A stretch of 64,000 nt of DNA. Origin: Streptomyces sp. DH24 (lineage in GTDB: Bacteria; Actinomycetota; Actinomycetes; Streptomycetales; Streptomycetaceae). Under the pieces are notes generated by a model. That model did no database searches, was not told the origin of the DNA, and saw only the letters and a list, made by a program, of their open reading frames with translations. Shown here piece after piece: positions 15,530-23,769 of the stretch (positions are counted from its first letter, which is position 1; the number at the start of each line of letters is the position of its first letter). The translations under genes were made by a program, and so were the position numbers. The stretch lies in the NCBI RefSeq assembly GCF_029813775.1, contig NZ_JARVKW010000030.1, positions 20,085 through 84,084 of the forward strand, written 5' to 3'.

Positions 15530-15633
15530 CCAGCCAACCCCCGCACGCCGGGGTGGCCGTGACTTTCCACGGACCCGGCCACCCCGGCTCTCCCCCATCC
15601 CGCCCCACAAGGGCAGTCAGGAGAACCCCCAGC

Positions 15634-17748
15634 ATGACCGAGAACGTCGTCCACCTCCACAAGCCCACCGACCCGCCCGCCGAACCGGCGAACGTGACCA
15701 CCCTGACCGTGGTGCCCGACGCGCCGCCGGCACCGCCGGTGCCGCTGTGGGTGCGCTCCGGCCGCGCCGTGAAGACCGCCGTCACGCACGAGCGCACCCG
15801 GTCGGCCGGCCGCGCCGTAATCCGCCATGGCCTGTACACGTTCAACGGCGGGCGGATCGTGGCCCGCCGCACCTGGGACGGCCGTACCGGCGCCCGCTAC
15901 GAACGCATGCTCCGGGCAGCGGAAGCCGCGGGGAACCTGGAAGCGGCCGAAGAGTGGGAAGAGCGGCTGCAGCGCTTCCGCGAGGCGCGGCACCGCCGCC
16001 GCATGGACCTGCTGCACTCCCCGGTCGACGCGGCCAAGGGTGTGGCCGTCGGCACCGGCATGGGCATCGGCACGCTGGTCGCCCTCGGCATCGTGATGGC
16101 CATCAACACCGGCCACGTCGGCGACGTCATCACCCCACTGTCCGCAACCATCGACTTCATCGCCCTGCTCATCCGCATCGTTCAGGTGGTGTGGGGCCCG
16201 GCCCTCACCATCGGCCCGTTCCTCGCCCTGCTCGCCCTGTGGGCCGTCGGCAGCAAGCAACAGGCCGCACCCCAGTGGGCCCTGCCCGCCAACGCCCGCA
16301 ACGGCGAGGGCGAGCCGATCACGCCGTCCATCGTGGTCAAGGCCCTGCGCGACCTCGGCGTCCCGGCACTGCGCAACGCCATCAAGGAGATGGGCGACGC
16401 CGGCGCGAGCATGCTCGGACCGATCACCATCGCCGGATGCGGCGTGGAAGTCGACGTCACCCTTCCCTCCGGGGTCTCCACGGTGGAGGTGCAGAACCGG
16501 CGCCGCAAGCTCGCCGAGAACCTGACCCGGCACGAGCACGAGGTGTTCATCACCATCCCGCAGGCCGCCCGCACCGTGCGGCTGTGGATCGCCGACTCGG
16601 GCGCGCTGGACGAGCCGATCGGCCCCTCGCCGCTGGTCACCGACGAGACGATGACCGCCGACTACGCCAAGGGCAAGGCACCCTGGGGCCAGGACCTGCG
16701 CGGCGACGCCGCCGCCCTGAGCCTGTATCAGCGGCACCTGCTCATCACAGGGTTGTCGAACCAGGGCAAGACCGTGGCACTGCGCTCCCTGGCCCTGTGG
16801 CTGTCGCTGGACAAGTCGGTGCAGTTCCTCATGGGCGACCTCAAGGGTGTCGGCGACTGGGCCATGTTCGACGGGCTCGCCACCACCCTGATCCAAGGCC
16901 CGACGGACGAGCACGTCATCCAGGTGACCGAGATGGTCGAGAGCGCGGTGGACGAGATGAACCGCCGCATCCAGGCCCCGCCCGGCACGCAGTTCCCGCC
17001 CCTGATCGTGCTGGTGGACGAGGCGCAGGTGGCGTTCATGTGCCCCGCCAAGGACGAGGAAAAGCGCCCCTACGGCGGGTCCAAGGCCAACTCCCGGTAC
17101 TTCATGGCCGTCCGCAAGATCCACAACCAGGGACGGGCCGTGAACGTGCTGATGTGGCAGGGCACCCAGGACCCCACCAACGAGAACCTTCCCAAGCTCG
17201 TGCGCGAGGGCGCCCACACCCGCGCATCCCTCGCCCTGGGCACCGAGTCGCAGGCCCGCATGGCACTCGGGGACAAGGCCGTCGACGGCGGCGCGGCCCC
17301 CAACCTGCTGCGACCGGGCCTGGACCGGGGAACCCTGGTCGTCGCCTCCGACGGCATCACCATCCCGGCCGGACAGTCCTCCATCACGGTGCGCACGCAC
17401 TACATCGATGACGACGCTGCCAAGGCCATCACCGACCGGGCCAAGGCGATGCGCGACGGCGTCACCACCCTCCACGCCATCGACCGCAAAGAGGAGCACG
17501 ACGCGCTCGCCGACATCGCCGCCGTCATCGGCGACGCGCCCCGCGTCCGCACCAAGGACGTCCTCGCCCGCCTCGCCACCCGCAACCCTGGCGCGTACGG
17601 GGAGTGGTCGTTCCTCGACCTCAAGCGCGTCCTGGACGACGCCGGCGCCGGGCCGTACAAGTCCGACGGCGTGATGGTCGTCGCCCGCGACCGAGTCGCC
17701 CGCGCCCTCGCCAACCGCGACACCGAAGGTTCCGCTTCCACCGACTGA
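15634..17748 (+). CDS. traB: TraB/FtsK-SpoIIIE-type DNA translocase for conjugation
   Basis: This protein would pump double-stranded element DNA from donor to recipient. The 704-residue protein has an N-terminal soluble part, hydrophobic segments around residues 135-155 and 165-205, and an FtsK-like motor. The Walker A is GLSNQGKT (373-380) and the Walker B is LIVLVDEAQ (457-465). The region from about residue 610 (DALADIAAVIGDAP, then VRTKDVLARLATRNP) looks like the winged helix that reads the clt repeats in TraB proteins. The ATG has an AGGAG site. The repeat cluster immediately downstream is the candidate clt. Confidence 0.9.
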   Translation: MTENVVHLHKPTDPPAEPANVTTLTVVPDAPPAPPVPLWVRSGRAVKTAVTHERTRSAGRAVIRHGLYTFNGGRIVARRTWDGRTGARYERMLRAAEAAGNLEAAEEWEERLQRFREARHRRRMDLLHSPVDAAKGVAVGTGMGIGTLVALGIVMAINTGHVGDVITPLSATIDFIALLIRIVQVVWGPALTIGPFLALLALWAVGSKQQAAPQWALPANARNGEGEPITPSIVVKALRDLGVPALRNAIKEMGDAGASMLGPITIAGCGVEVDVTLPSGVSTVEVQNRRRKLAENLTRHEHEVFITIPQAARTVRLWIADSGALDEPIGPSPLVTDETMTADYAKGKAPWGQDLRGDAAALSLYQRHLLITGLSNQGKTVALRSLALWLSLDKSVQFLMGDLKGVGDWAMFDGLATTLIQGPTDEHVIQVTEMVESAVDEMNRRIQAPPGTQFPPLIVLVDEAQVAFMCPAKDEEKRPYGGSKANSRYFMAVRKIHNQGRAVNVLMWQGTQDPTNENLPKLVREGAHTRASLALGTESQARMALGDKAVDGGAAPNLLRPGLDRGTLVVASDGITIPAGQSSITVRTHYIDDDAAKAITDRAKAMRDGVTTLHAIDRKEEHDALADIAAVIGDAPRVRTKDVLARLATRNPGAYGEWSFLDLKRVLDDAGAGPYKSDGVMVVARDRVARALANRDTEGSASTD

Positions 17749-17773
17749 CGGCAGGGAACCGACCCCACACCGG

Positions 17774-17932
17774 TCAGGGAGGCAGGGAGAACTCCCTCAC
17801 CCCCTCCCTGACCCGCCTCCCTCCCGCTGACCTGCACAAATGATCGTCCAGGGAGTCAGGGAGGCACGCAGGTCAGACCCCCGAAACGCCCCTCCACGAG
17901 GCACCCCGAAGCGGGTGCCCCCGCCTCCCTGA
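17774..17932. repeat. TCAGGGAGG repeat cluster, candidate clt (cis-acting transfer locus)
   Basis: TCAGGGAGG occurs directly at 17774 and 17856 and inverted at 17803 and 17924. Related CAGGGAG copies are at 17783 and 17849. The cluster sits between traB and the next gene, the place where TraB recognition repeats lie in pSVH1-type plasmids. No ORF competes for the sequence. Confidence 0.6.
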
Positions 17933-17955
17933 ACCAGCACCGGAAGGGATTCCGC

Positions 17956-18420
17956 ATGTACTCCGAGAACACCAGCCACGCCCTGGCACAGGGGGCCGTG
18001 GAAGTCCACCACCCGACCCCGATCACGCCCGCCATCGCCGTCCCGGCGCCGGTCGTGCCGGTGCAACCGGGCCACGTTCCGGCAGTGGCGAGCATCGTCC
18101 TGCCCGACGGCCGCGTCGTCACCGGCTACGCCATCAACCCCGCCCAGCCCCAGCCGGTCGCGGTCAAGCCGCTCGTCTCCCGCACTGCGGTGAACGTCGC
18201 CCTCGGAGGCGTCGGCTTCCTCGCCGTGTGCGGCGGACTGCTGCTGCTCACCTCGTTCATCGCCGCGCTCACCGCGTTCGTCACCCAGCTCATCATCCTG
18301 GCCGCCGTCATCTTCGGCGGCTGGATCGCCGTCCAGGTGTTCAGTGCGAGCGGCCACCAGGGCGGCACCACCGTGCACATCCGCAAGGCCGTGATCAAGC
18401 GCAACCACTTCCACGGCTAG
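17956..18420 (+). CDS. Spread-type small membrane protein
   Basis: The 154-residue protein has a Pro/Val-rich N-terminus of about 75 residues and two hydrophobic helices (about 85-125; VGFLAVCGGLLLLTSFIAAL and ITQLIILAAVIFGGW-like). A short basic His-containing tail ends it. This is the pattern of small Spd proteins encoded behind traB on Streptomyces elements. An AAGGGA ribosome site precedes the ATG. A strong hairpin follows the stop, so it probably ends the transfer transcript. Confidence 0.6.
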   Translation: MYSENTSHALAQGAVEVHHPTPITPAIAVPAPVVPVQPGHVPAVASIVLPDGRVVTGYAINPAQPQPVAVKPLVSRTAVNVALGGVGFLAVCGGLLLLTSFIAALTAFVTQLIILAAVIFGGWIAVQVFSASGHQGGTTVHIRKAVIKRNHFHG

Positions 18421-18426
18421 CAACGC

Positions 18427-18468
18427 CAAGAGCGGCCCGCGTCTCGCCAAAGCCTCGGGCCGCTCTTG
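18427..18468 (+). terminator. 13-bp perfect hairpin ending the transfer operon
   Basis: CAAGAGCGGCCCG (18427-18439) pairs perfectly with CGGGCCGCTCTTG (18456-18468) around a 16-nt loop, directly after the stop of the spread gene. Confidence 0.75.
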
Positions 18469-18507
18469 TCCACCTGCCATCCAACTGACCTGTGGAGGTT
18501 CCCCAGC

Positions 18508-19242
18508 ATGACGCAACCCGCCCTCATCCGGCGAGTGCCCGGTCACCGGCCGCGCCTGTTGGATCTCTTCTGCTGCGCCGGCGGCGCCGGGACCGGCTAC
18601 GCACGCGCCGGATTCGCCGTTGACGGCTGCGACATCGTCGACCGGCCCAACTACCCCTTCCCCCGCCACCACGGCGACGCGCTGGCCTACCTCGCCGACC
18701 TGATCGCCACGGGCGGGATCCGTCGGTACGCGTTCGTGCACGCCTCCCCGCCCTGCCAGCACGGATGCGCGCTCACGGTGGGCACGAACGCCTCACAGGG
18801 CTGGGGAGGCACGCACGTCGACCTCGTGGCACCCACGCGCGAGCTGCTGGACGCCACCGGCCTGCCCTACGTCATCGAGCAGCCCAACGGCCGCGCGAAG
18901 ATCCGCAAGGACCTCACCCTGCGCGGCGAGATGTTCGGCCTCGGGGTCATCCGGCACCGCAACTTCGAGTTGGGCGGCTGGACCATCGCCCGGCCGGCGC
19001 ACCGCCCGCACCGGGGCCGCGTGCGCGGCTACCGGCACGGCCGGTACTACGACGGCCCCTACGTCGCCGCGTACGGCAACGGCGGCGGCAAACCGACCGT
19101 CCCGGAGCTGCAAGCGGCGATGGGCATCGACTGGACCGACGTGCGCGAGGAACTGACCGAGGCCATCCCCCCGGCCTACACCGAGCACATCGGCCGCGCC
19201 TACCTCGCCGCCCACGCCCCCGCCCTGGAGGTGGCGGCATGA
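18508..19242 (+). CDS. DNA (cytosine-5) methyltransferase, orphan
   Basis: This 244-residue protein has the C5-methyltransferase order of motifs: SAM motif I LLDLFCCAGGAGTGYARAGF near residue 15, the catalytic Pro-Cys of motif IV in SPPCQ (Cys83), motif VI as VIEQPN, and a motif X-like MGIDWTDVREELTEAIPPAYTEHIG at the end. No restriction endonuclease is adjacent. The likely role is protecting incoming element DNA from host restriction, or marking replicated copies. A GTGGAGG site precedes the ATG. Its stop overlaps the primase start (ATGA), tying it to the replication operon. Confidence 0.8.
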   Translation: MTQPALIRRVPGHRPRLLDLFCCAGGAGTGYARAGFAVDGCDIVDRPNYPFPRHHGDALAYLADLIATGGIRRYAFVHASPPCQHGCALTVGTNASQGWGGTHVDLVAPTRELLDATGLPYVIEQPNGRAKIRKDLTLRGEMFGLGVIRHRNFELGGWTIARPAHRPHRGRVRGYRHGRYYDGPYVAAYGNGGGKPTVPELQAAMGIDWTDVREELTEAIPPAYTEHIGRAYLAAHAPALEVAA

Positions 19243-20117
19243 GTGCGACCTCCAATCCCCTGCCCACCGCGCTGAGCCTGACAGCGTCCGGGGTGCCGGT
19301 GATGCCCCTGCGGCGGGGCAAAGTGCCGTTTGGCAACTGCCCCTCGTGTGCCGACAACGCGTGCGGCGGCCGGCCGAACATGAAGACACCGGGGCCCTGC
19401 TGCTGCCCGGCCCCATGCCACGGATGGGCCGCCGCCACCACCGACCCGGCCGTCCTCACCTCCCCGGCCTGGACGACCGCATGGCGGCGGGCCGTCGCCC
19501 TCGCATACCACCCTGGCGGCGCCGGTCTGACCGTGGTGGACCTGGACGACGCGCAAGCCATCGCCTGGGCCCGTGCCACACTGCCCGCCACCCGGACCGT
19601 GCCGACGACTCGCGGCGAACACTGGATCTACCAGGGCGCCATGCGGTCAGCCAACGCGGTCCGGCCCGGTGTGGACATCAAGTCACACATGCAGTACGCC
19701 CGCTGGCTCGGACCCGGCACCGGCCGCATGACCGACCTGCCGCCCGCCGTGCGCGCCCTGGTGGGGATGGAAGACACCACCCCGCCCCGGCGGATGGTGG
19801 TGTCTTCCGTCTCCGCGCGCACCGCCTGGGACCGCAGCGTTGCCACCGGATGCCGCCACACCGAGCGCTATGTCCGCACCGGCCTGGAACGCGGCCTCGC
19901 CCTCGTACGCGCTCGCACCGAATCGGGCGCAGGGTCACAGGCGTTCGGGGTGGCGCGGTTCCTCGCCGCCCAGCACACGCAGTGCCCCGGCCCGTGCGGG
20001 CTGGACGCGATCGGGGAAGAGATCGTGGCCGCCGCCGTCTTCGTCGGCGTCCCCGAGCCCTACGCCCGCCGCGCCGTCGCCAACGGCCTTGAGAGGGCCC
20101 CGGAGCGTGCGGCATGA
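19239..20117 (+). CDS. Bifunctional primase-polymerase (Prim-Pol) domain protein
   Basis: The 292-residue protein carries a Prim-Pol domain of the archaeo-eukaryotic primase type seen in AICE replication proteins. The catalytic acidic pair is visible as VVDLDD near residue 107. TTRGEHWIYQG and VDIKSHMQYARWLGPG carry the conserved His and basic residues downstream. A Cys-rich stretch near residues 30-65 (CPSCADNAC, then CCCPAPCHGW) may bind zinc. It acts with the separate SF3 helicase encoded at 20446, jointly equivalent to the fused RepAM/Prim-Pol systems. Both ends overlap the neighbours by ATGA. Confidence 0.8.
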   Translation: MSATSNPLPTALSLTASGVPVMPLRRGKVPFGNCPSCADNACGGRPNMKTPGPCCCPAPCHGWAAATTDPAVLTSPAWTTAWRRAVALAYHPGGAGLTVVDLDDAQAIAWARATLPATRTVPTTRGEHWIYQGAMRSANAVRPGVDIKSHMQYARWLGPGTGRMTDLPPAVRALVGMEDTTPPRRMVVSSVSARTAWDRSVATGCRHTERYVRTGLERGLALVRARTESGAGSQAFGVARFLAAQHTQCPGPCGLDAIGEEIVAAAVFVGVPEPYARRAVANGLERAPERAA

Positions 20118-20449
20118 CCAAACCATCGGATAACCCAGCAAACGGCCCACAGGGCGCCGTGCAGGCCGCACCACAGGCCGCCGTAGGCGAGCCGAAGGGC
20201 GTCGCCCGTAAGGGCGTCCTTTCTACTCTTCGCCCTGACTCGCAGGCGGGAGACGGCCGTTACCCCGTCGCGTGGCTGCACATCCGCGCACCGCACGGGG
20301 CCACTCGGAGCGCGACATCGACGTGCCTGTGCGGCTGGCACCGCAGCGCCGCCGGCCGCAAGCGGGTCCTCGCGCTGATCACCGACCACACCGCCCACCG
20401 CGACAACTGCCCGCTCCGCAACCCCCAGGAAGGGAGGCACGCGGCATGA
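20114..20449 (+). CDS. Hypothetical Cys/His-containing protein between primase and helicase
   Basis: I do not recognise this 111-residue protein. The N-terminal half is low complexity. The C-terminal half holds CLCGWH, HTAHRDNC and a basic helix (RKRVLALITDH), consistent with one zinc site of C-x-C/H type. It is coupled by ATGA overlaps to both replication genes, so it probably acts in replication initiation, perhaps as a loader or DNA-binding adaptor. Confidence 0.5.
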   Translation: MTKPSDNPANGPQGAVQAAPQAAVGEPKGVARKGVLSTLRPDSQAGDGRYPVAWLHIRAPHGATRSATSTCLCGWHRSAAGRKRVLALITDHTAHRDNCPLRNPQEGRHAA

Positions 20450-21894
20450 CCAACCCCACGACCGAGACCGAGGAACTGCCGCCGCCGTCCAACCCCCTGG
20501 CCGTCGCCCGCCGCCTCCTGCCCGACTGGCAGACCGAAGACGGACACCTCGTCTGCCGACGCTGGCGGGCATCGTGGATGCGCTGGACCGGAACCTGCTG
20601 GCGCGAGCTGGACGAAGACCAGATGCGCGCGAGCATGTACGCCCGCCTCGAACACGCCGTCTACCAGGCCCCCGGCAAGGACGGACAGACCGAGGAACGC
20701 GACTGGGCACCGACGAAACAGAAGATCAGCAACCTTCTCGACGCGCTCGGAGCCATCACCCTGCTGCCCACCGACACCGACGCCCCCACCTGGATCGACG
20801 GCAGGGGCGAGCCGGACGACGGGCCGATCGTGGCCTGTGACAACGGACTGTTGCGGATTCGGGACCGCACGCTGCTCCCGCATGGGCCCGGGTTCTTCAA
20901 CCTCGTCTCCGTCCCGTTCGCCTACGACCCCGCCGCGACGGCTCCGACATGGGAACGCTTCCTGGCGCAGATCTGGCCGGACGATCCGGACGCCGTCGCC
21001 GCACTTCAGGAGTGGTTCGGCTACGTCCTCTCAGGCCGCACCGATCAACAGAAGATCCTGCTCATCGTCGGGCCATCCCGCTCCGGCAAGGGCACCATCG
21101 CCCGCGTCCTCAAAGAGCTGGTCGGCAGGGAGAACCTGGCCGGCCCCACCCTGGCCGGACTGGGCACGAACTTCGGCCTGTCCACCCTGATCGGCAAGCC
21201 GCTCGCGGTCATCTCGGATGCCCGCCTGTCCGGCAACGACAACAGCCAGGTCGTGGAACGACTGCTGACCATCTCCGGCGAGGACACCATCGACATCGAC
21301 CGCAAGTACCGCGCGGTGTGGACCGGCAAGCTACCCACCCGACTGGTGATCCTTTCCAACGAGCTGCCGCACTTCGGCGACTCCTCCGGCGTCATCGCCC
21401 GCCGCTTCGTGCTGCTCAACATGCGGGTGTCGTGGCTGGGCAAGGAAGACCCCACCCTCTTCGACCGGCTCACCGCCGAAATGCCCGGCATCCTCAACTG
21501 GGCACTGGAAGGACTCGCCCGCCTCCAGCGCACCCGGAGGATCACTGAACCGGCCTCCAGCCGCGAAGCGGTCACCACCATGCAGGACACCGCCTCACCC
21601 ACCAGCGCGTTCATCCGCGAGCGCTGCACGACCGGACCCACGTGCAGCGTGCCCGTGGAGGCGTTGTGGGCCGTCTGGCGGGAGTGGGCCGAAGACAACG
21701 GCGTCCGCCCAGGCACGAAGCAGGTGTTCGGCCGCAACCTCCTGTCCGTAGTCCCCCAGCTCAGCCGCTCCCGCCCCCGCGACGCGGACGGCCGGCAGGT
21801 GGTCACCTACACCGGCATCACGCTGAACATGTCCGAACCACATTTGCCTGAGTCGCGACTCATCGCGTCTCAAGGCCCCTCTGAGAGCCGCTGA
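20446..21894 (+). CDS. Phage/plasmid primase-family SF3 helicase (P4/D5 type)
   Basis: This 482-residue replication helicase has an N-terminal D5-type region (about 1-150), a Walker A GPSRSGKGT at residues 209-217, an AVISDARLSG-type Walker B, and the SF3 sensor segment with LVILSNELPHFGDSSGVIARR. A C-terminal winged helix (TSAFIRERC, then VEALWAVWREWAEDNG) completes the P4 alpha-like layout. It would unwind the excised circle at its origin together with Prim-Pol. The last codons carry one of two palindromes described at 21849-21915. Confidence 0.88.
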   Translation: MTNPTTETEELPPPSNPLAVARRLLPDWQTEDGHLVCRRWRASWMRWTGTCWRELDEDQMRASMYARLEHAVYQAPGKDGQTEERDWAPTKQKISNLLDALGAITLLPTDTDAPTWIDGRGEPDDGPIVACDNGLLRIRDRTLLPHGPGFFNLVSVPFAYDPAATAPTWERFLAQIWPDDPDAVAALQEWFGYVLSGRTDQQKILLIVGPSRSGKGTIARVLKELVGRENLAGPTLAGLGTNFGLSTLIGKPLAVISDARLSGNDNSQVVERLLTISGEDTIDIDRKYRAVWTGKLPTRLVILSNELPHFGDSSGVIARRFVLLNMRVSWLGKEDPTLFDRLTAEMPGILNWALEGLARLQRTRRITEPASSREAVTTMQDTASPTSAFIRERCTTGPTCSVPVEALWAVWREWAEDNGVRPGTKQVFGRNLLSVVPQLSRSRPRDADGRQVVTYTGITLNMSEPHLPESRLIASQGPSESR

Positions 21895-21915
21895 GTGCCG
21901 ATGAGTCGCGACTCA
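21849..21915. promoter_or_regulatory. Twin TGAGTCGCGACTCA palindromes before xis
   Basis: Perfect 14-bp palindromes lie at 21849-21862 (inside the helicase gene's last codons) and 21902-21915 (33 nt before the xis start). Their centres are 53 bp apart, about five helical turns. Between them are partial copies of CTGAG. They could be an operator controlling xis-int or iterons of the replication origin. Confidence 0.6.
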
Positions 21916-21947
21916 GAGCAATGTATTTCCAACTCGTGGAGGACCAA

Positions 21948-22193
21948 GTGAGCGCCCCCGCCTCCGTCCAAGACGACCCCCGCGCCACCCTCCGCAGGGG
22001 ACTCCCGGACCGGTACCTCACCCCCGACGACATCGCCGAGCTGTTCGAGGTGCCCATCGAAACCGTCTACCAGTGGCGCAAGAAGCGGACCGGCCCGCCC
22101 GGCTTCCGCATCGGCAAGCACCTCCGCTACGACCCCGCCGACGTACGCGCCTACGTGACCAATCGCAAGAACGCAGACGTCAACGCCGCTTAA
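21948..22193 (+). CDS. xis: Excisionase (MerR-like winged helix)
   Basis: Xis bends the att sites and directs the integrase to excision. The GTG at 21948 has a GGAGG 5 nt upstream and gives 81 residues. An in-frame ATG at 21921 lacks such a site and overlaps the operator region. The core YLTPDDIAELFEVPIETVYQWRKKRTGPPG, then FRIGKHLRYDPADVRAYV, is the excisionase/helix-turn-helix 17 fold. It precedes int by 74 bp, as expected. Confidence 0.88.
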   Translation: MSAPASVQDDPRATLRRGLPDRYLTPDDIAELFEVPIETVYQWRKKRTGPPGFRIGKHLRYDPADVRAYVTNRKNADVNAA

Positions 22194-22267
22194 CACGCGC
22201 AAGACCGCACCAGGGAGGGCCAATCCGTGGCCCTCCCCTTCCCATACTCAGGAGGGATCGCGCCTAC

Positions 22268-23533
22268 ATGGCTGGCCACATCCAAGACCGATGGTTCAAG
22301 ACCGTCAGCAGCCCGGACGGGAAGCCCGTCAAGGTCAAGACCGCGCGGCACGGAACGGGTCTGCGCTACCGCGCCCGGTACGTCGGCCCGGACGGCACCG
22401 AGAAGAGCAAGTCGTTCCGGGACAAGGAACTGCGGCTCGCCAAGCAGTGGCTCGCGCACGTCGAGGCGGACATGTCCCGCGGTCAGTATGTCGACCCCCG
22501 AGCGTCCCGGACGACGTTCCGGCAGTACGCGGAACGCTGGGTGCAGACGCACACCGGCGAGATCAACAGCCGTGAGGCCGCGGAGCGTCGGCTCCGGCTG
22601 CACGCCTACCCTCACATCGGTTCGCGCCCGCTCGGCTCCTTCAAGCCCGAGCACATCCGCGCCTGGATCGCCGCCCTCGAAGCCACAGTGCCGGCGGAAT
22701 CGCACCGACGCATCATCGTGGGCACCGTTTCCGCTGCACTGAGCGCGGCGGTGGACGATGGGCTACTCAGCAAGAACCCCTGCCGCGCCCGCACGGTGCA
22801 GCTCCCCAAACTCGGCAAACCGCGGGTCGTCCCGTGGACGACAGAGCAGGTCTTCGGAGTGCGCGCCGCCCTACCCCGCCGCTACCAGGCCGCCGTGGAT
22901 GTCGGAGCAGGCTGTGGGCTGCGGCAGGGCGAGATCTTCGGTTTGGCCATTGACGAACTCGACTTCGAGAGCGGATGGCTGGCCGTGGGCCACCAGCTCA
23001 AGCGGATTCGGGGCAAGTACGTTTTCGCTCTGCCCAAAGGCGGCAAGGTCCGGGACGTGCCGCTTCCCAAGGCTGTGGCGACCGTGCTCCGGGACCACTC
23101 CAAGAAATGCGAACCGATCGACGTGACGCTTCCTTGGCGTACGCCGGACGGCCCTCTCGTGACCAAGCGGCTCATCTTCAGTGGAGTCGAGGGCAACCAC
23201 GTACGCGTGAGCGTCTTCAACGATCACCATTGGAAGCCCGCTCTGGCCGCCGCCGGCATCATCCCCGAAGCGAAGGCGGGTGAGCGCTATGCGTCGGCTC
23301 GCGAGCACGGGATGCACGCGCTCAGGCACTTCTACGCGTCCGTCCTGCTGGACGCCGGCGAGAGCATCCGGGCCCTGAGTTCGTACCTCGGTCACGCCGA
23401 CCCGGGGTTCACGCTACGGACCTACACGCACCTCATGCCGAGCAGCGAGGGCCGCACCCGGAAGGCGGTCGACAGCCTCTATCTGGGGTCGAATCCTCAA
23501 GATCACGGCCCAGAGACGGCCCAAGCCGCCTGA
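22268..23533 (+). CDS. int: Tyrosine site-specific integrase
   Basis: This 421-residue tyrosine recombinase integrates and excises the element. It has an N-terminal arm-binding region (about 1-70), a SAM-like core-binding domain (about 75-180) and a catalytic domain. The catalytic residues are visible: Arg219 (GLRQGE), the beta-hairpin Lys in PKGGKV, His350 and Arg353 in HALRH, His376 in LGHADP, and the nucleophile Tyr386 in RTYTHLMP. It lies 59 bp from attR and acts on the pmt core. Target use of a protein-coding gene rather than a tRNA is less usual for this class. Confidence 0.93.
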   Translation: MAGHIQDRWFKTVSSPDGKPVKVKTARHGTGLRYRARYVGPDGTEKSKSFRDKELRLAKQWLAHVEADMSRGQYVDPRASRTTFRQYAERWVQTHTGEINSREAAERRLRLHAYPHIGSRPLGSFKPEHIRAWIAALEATVPAESHRRIIVGTVSAALSAAVDDGLLSKNPCRARTVQLPKLGKPRVVPWTTEQVFGVRAALPRRYQAAVDVGAGCGLRQGEIFGLAIDELDFESGWLAVGHQLKRIRGKYVFALPKGGKVRDVPLPKAVATVLRDHSKKCEPIDVTLPWRTPDGPLVTKRLIFSGVEGNHVRVSVFNDHHWKPALAAAGIIPEAKAGERYASAREHGMHALRHFYASVLLDAGESIRALSSYLGHADPGFTLRTYTHLMPSSEGRTRKAVDSLYLGSNPQDHGPETAQAA

Positions 23534-23539
23534 GACGGT

Positions 23540-23568
23540 CCCGGCCAGAGGAAAACGCCCTGGTCGGG
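23540..23568 (+). terminator. Hairpin after int
   Basis: CCCGGCCAG (23540-23548) pairs with CTGGTCGGG (23560-23568) with one G-T wobble around an 11-nt loop, 6 nt after the int stop. Confidence 0.45.
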
Positions 23569-23591
23569 GCCCCACGGGGCCGGATCGCGCA

Positions 23592-23681
23592 GACTTCATC
23601 TACTTCTGGCCCCTCTACACGGGCCAGGCCATCCCGATCGACGACTGGCGGGCGCGGATGTGGCTGGACACCTGGGTCTGA
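23592..23681 (+). pseudogene. Displaced native 3' end of pmt
   Basis: The reading frame from 23592 encodes DFIYFWPLYTGQAIPIDD followed by the same C-terminus as intact Pmt and a TGA stop. It has no start and is the chromosomal tail separated by integration. Against the element's tail it differs at 11 of 69 nt by my count, giving 3 residue changes in 22 (I/L, T/Q, M/I). Excision would restore it to pmt. Confidence 0.85.
23593..23612 (+). other. attR core
   Basis: An exact repeat of the 20-bp attL core at 6835-6854. Beyond it is the displaced native 3' end of pmt. Confidence 0.85.
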
Positions 23682-23769
23682 CGGCGCCCGTCGGGACGTG
23701 CCGCGGGGTTCGGCCGGAAAGCGGTCTCTGTTCGGTCAATGTCGGGGGCACGTACCCCGTTCCGGCGCT

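Larger units (their letters stand above)
6835..23612 (+). mobile_element. Actinomycete integrative and conjugative element (AICE) integrated in pmt
   Basis: The element spans 16.8 kb between two copies of a 20-bp identical core. It carries the full AICE set in the usual order: transfer genes (TraB/FtsK, spread proteins), replication genes (Prim-Pol and SF3 helicase), xis, and int adjacent to attR. Regulators sit at the left end. No relaxase, type IV secretion ATPase or phage structural gene is visible, which fits TraB-type double-strand DNA transfer. Most genes use host-like codons, but the cargo gene at 7751-9412 does not. All transfer and replication genes look intact, so the element may be active. 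Confidence 0.9.
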
